Program-made: the position numbers and the translations under genes | The notes under the pieces: generated by a model | Told to the model about the DNA's origin: nothing | Databases searched by the model: none | What the model saw: only the letters and a program-made list of their open reading frames with translations | DNA from: Paludisphaera borealis | GTDB lineage: Bacteria > Planctomycetota > Planctomycetia > Isosphaerales > Isosphaeraceae | Direction of reading: 5' to 3' | Length of the DNA: 64,000 nucleotides | NCBI RefSeq assembly: GCF_001956985.1 | Contig: NZ_CP019082.1 | Location: 3,348,001 to 3,412,000 of the forward strand | Shown here: in pieces, positions 62,689-64,000 of the stretch | Position numbering within the stretch: position 1 is the first letter of the stretch | How the letters are laid out: every line of letters begins with the position of its first letter

Positions 62689-64000
62689 GTGGCCGAGATC
62701 TCTGGGAACGAGCGCGCGTGGAGCGACCAGGCCCGCGCGCTGGCCGCCGAGGGCGCCGAGACCGACCCGGTCGACCGCCTGGCGCGGCTGCTGGCGCACA
62801 TCGAGGCCGGCCGTCGGCTGCGCAGGCCCCTCGACCGCCAGATCATGGACGACGAAGGCGAGCAGGTCCGCCGCCTGATCGTCCGCGGCGTGGCCGTGCT
62901 GCGGCAGGCGGTCGACGACCTGCTCGACGCCTGCCTTCCCGATACGGCGGCGCAGCGAATGGTCGCCGCGAAGCTCAAGGAATGGCTGGGCCTGGAACGC
63001 CTCGCGCTCCAATCGATCACCGCCGCCGCCCAGCGCGGTCCGCTTAGCCAGGCGATGGCGCTGGAGGCGATGCGCGGCGACGTCGAATGGTTCGGCCTGC
63101 TCGCCGCCCGGCTCGATCGCGAGCGCGCCGCCGGCCGCGCGGCCTGGATCGAGGTCGAGCTGGCGCGGATTCGTAAGTCGCTGATCCAGGAGGCCGGCCG
63201 GGGGGCCGACGACCGCGCCGGCAAGCGACTGATCGCCCGCTGCGAACGGATGTACGGCGTCTTGATCGAGCGGCGCGTCCAGAAAGAGCTGTCCGGGACG
63301 GTTCAGAACGCCCCTCCCGAGCGACTCGAAGCGATCCGGCTCCAGCTCTCGCGGCTTCAAGCTCGAATCGACTCGTCGCAGCCGATCGGCGACGGCGAGG
63401 CGGCCGGCGCGGGTATCGAGCTTGAGCCGTGGTCGGAAGCCCTGCGCGTCCGCCGCGTCGAACTCGCCGGCCTGGCGGAGTCGGAGCTGCTGAACGCCGA
63501 GCCGGCCGCCGCGCGACGGTCGTCCGACCTGATCGTCCAGGCCGTCCACGACGATCTGAGCGAGACCATCACCTTCCTCGAAGACATGCCGGTCGACCGG
63601 GCCGCGCGCCGGCTCGAACTGGCGCTCGAAGACCTCGATCGGCTGATCGCGACGTTCCGAAAGCTCAAGGACTCGATCGACCGCTTGCAGGAACGCCGAT
63701 CGAAATTCGACGCCGCCCAGACGATGAGCCGCGAGAGCGACGACCTGGACGAATGCCGGCGACGGGTCGACCGAAACATCCTCAAGACGCGCCGCCTCCG
63801 CCGCCGGGTCCGCAGCGAGTGGCAAGACAAAGCGCTGGCCATGCGGCTTCAGAACCTGCTCGGCCGCCGCGGCGTGAAGATCCTCGAAAACGTCATCCTC
63901 GTCTTGATCTTCGTGCTCACCGGCCTGATCATCAGCGAAACGCTGCTCGACCGGGCGGGCCGGCTCAGCGAGGCCGACCGCGCCTGGTTCGCCTGGGTCG
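62689..64000 (+). CDS. Large coiled-coil protein with membrane segment, 3' truncated by window edge
   Basis: An uninterrupted frame from GTG 62689 to the right edge (437 codons seen). The first 380 residues are Arg, Glu and Leu-rich, with long helical stretches (ATFRKLKDSIDRLQERRSKF; DDLDECRRRVDRNILKTRR). From about residue 395 a hydrophobic helix follows (ILENVILVLIFVLTGLIISE), then ADRAWFAWV at the edge. A soluble helical regulatory part before a membrane domain would fit an ion-channel-like protein, but the membrane domain is cut off, so this is a guess. The gene starts 35 bases after the M19 stop and may share its transcript. Confidence 0.72.
   Translation, partial: MAEISGNERAWSDQARALAAEGAETDPVDRLARLLAHIEAGRRLRRPLDRQIMDDEGEQVRRLIVRGVAVLRQAVDDLLDACLPDTAAQRMVAAKLKEWLGLERLALQSITAAAQRGPLSQAMALEAMRGDVEWFGLLAARLDRERAAGRAAWIEVELARIRKSLIQEAGRGADDRAGKRLIARCERMYGVLIERRVQKELSGTVQNAPPERLEAIRLQLSRLQARIDSSQPIGDGEAAGAGIELEPWSEALRVRRVELAGLAESELLNAEPAAARRSSDLIVQAVHDDLSETITFLEDMPVDRAARRLELALEDLDRLIATFRKLKDSIDRLQERRSKFDAAQTMSRESDDLDECRRRVDRNILKTRRLRRRVRSEWQDKALAMRLQNLLGRRGVKILENVILVLIFVLTGLIISETLLDRAGRLSEADRAWFAWV

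Overview
The window is high-GC bacterial DNA whose gene content points to a planctomycete, most likely of the Isosphaeraceae type. Indicators are paired DUF1549/DUF1553 and DUF1501 proteins, a DUF1559 prepilin-like protein, a DUF1080 protein, PEP-CTERM sorting, several Gfo/Idh/MocA oxidoreductases, an ECF sigma factor with a long extracytoplasmic-type extension, FG-GAP repeat proteins and many secreted proteins of unknown function. The lineage call is inference from gene families; no rRNA or tRNA gene was seen.

Layout. 0-6 kb: the C-terminal end of an FG-GAP protein, a Gly/Met-repeat secreted protein with a clear terminator, and two tandem TlpA-like thioredoxins. 6-14 kb: isochorismatase-like hydrolase, PEP-CTERM protein, quinone oxidoreductase, an ABC exporter pair, and a very long Tex protein. 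14-22 kb: a run of secreted or lipidated hypothetical proteins around the DUF1501 and DUF1549/1553 pair, which is split by a palindromic repeat array. 22-26 kb: RluA-type pseudouridine synthase, PP2C phosphatase, DUF1080 protein. 26-31 kb: an accessory island with visibly lower GC that holds an RloA/RloB (AbiL-like) defence pair, an IS5-family element inserted in rloB, a Fic protein and degenerate repeats; imperfect inverted arms bracket the rloAB unit. 31-42 kb: rhomboid protease, beta-CASP metallohydrolase, sigma factor fusion, DUF1559 protein, trpB-trpA separated by a perfect 32-bp hairpin. 42-48 kb: di-haem cytochrome, an FG-GAP protein with an in-frame TGA, an M19 dipeptidase, a 40-residue zinc-ribbon protein, a Bax-inhibitor-1 protein. 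48-64 kb: three Gfo/Idh/MocA proteins, NikR with a His-rich tail, a STAS protein, opcA and zwf separated by a low-GC orphan, three tandem membrane paralogues sharing one C-terminal tail, a second M19 dipeptidase, and a large protein running off the right edge.

The two strongest candidates for something new are: (1) the FG-GAP protein at 43721-44908, where one TGA interrupts an otherwise continuous frame and is followed at the expected distance by a SECIS-like hairpin with G at the start of the loop, which suggests a selenoprotein; (2) the three-gene paralogue array at 58920-60540, in which the 3' coding tail and intergenic DNA are nearly identical between units while the coding cores have diverged. 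The rloAB unit is a recognisable defence module whose rloB was cut by an IS so cleanly that removing the IS and one 3-bp duplication restores a complete frame.
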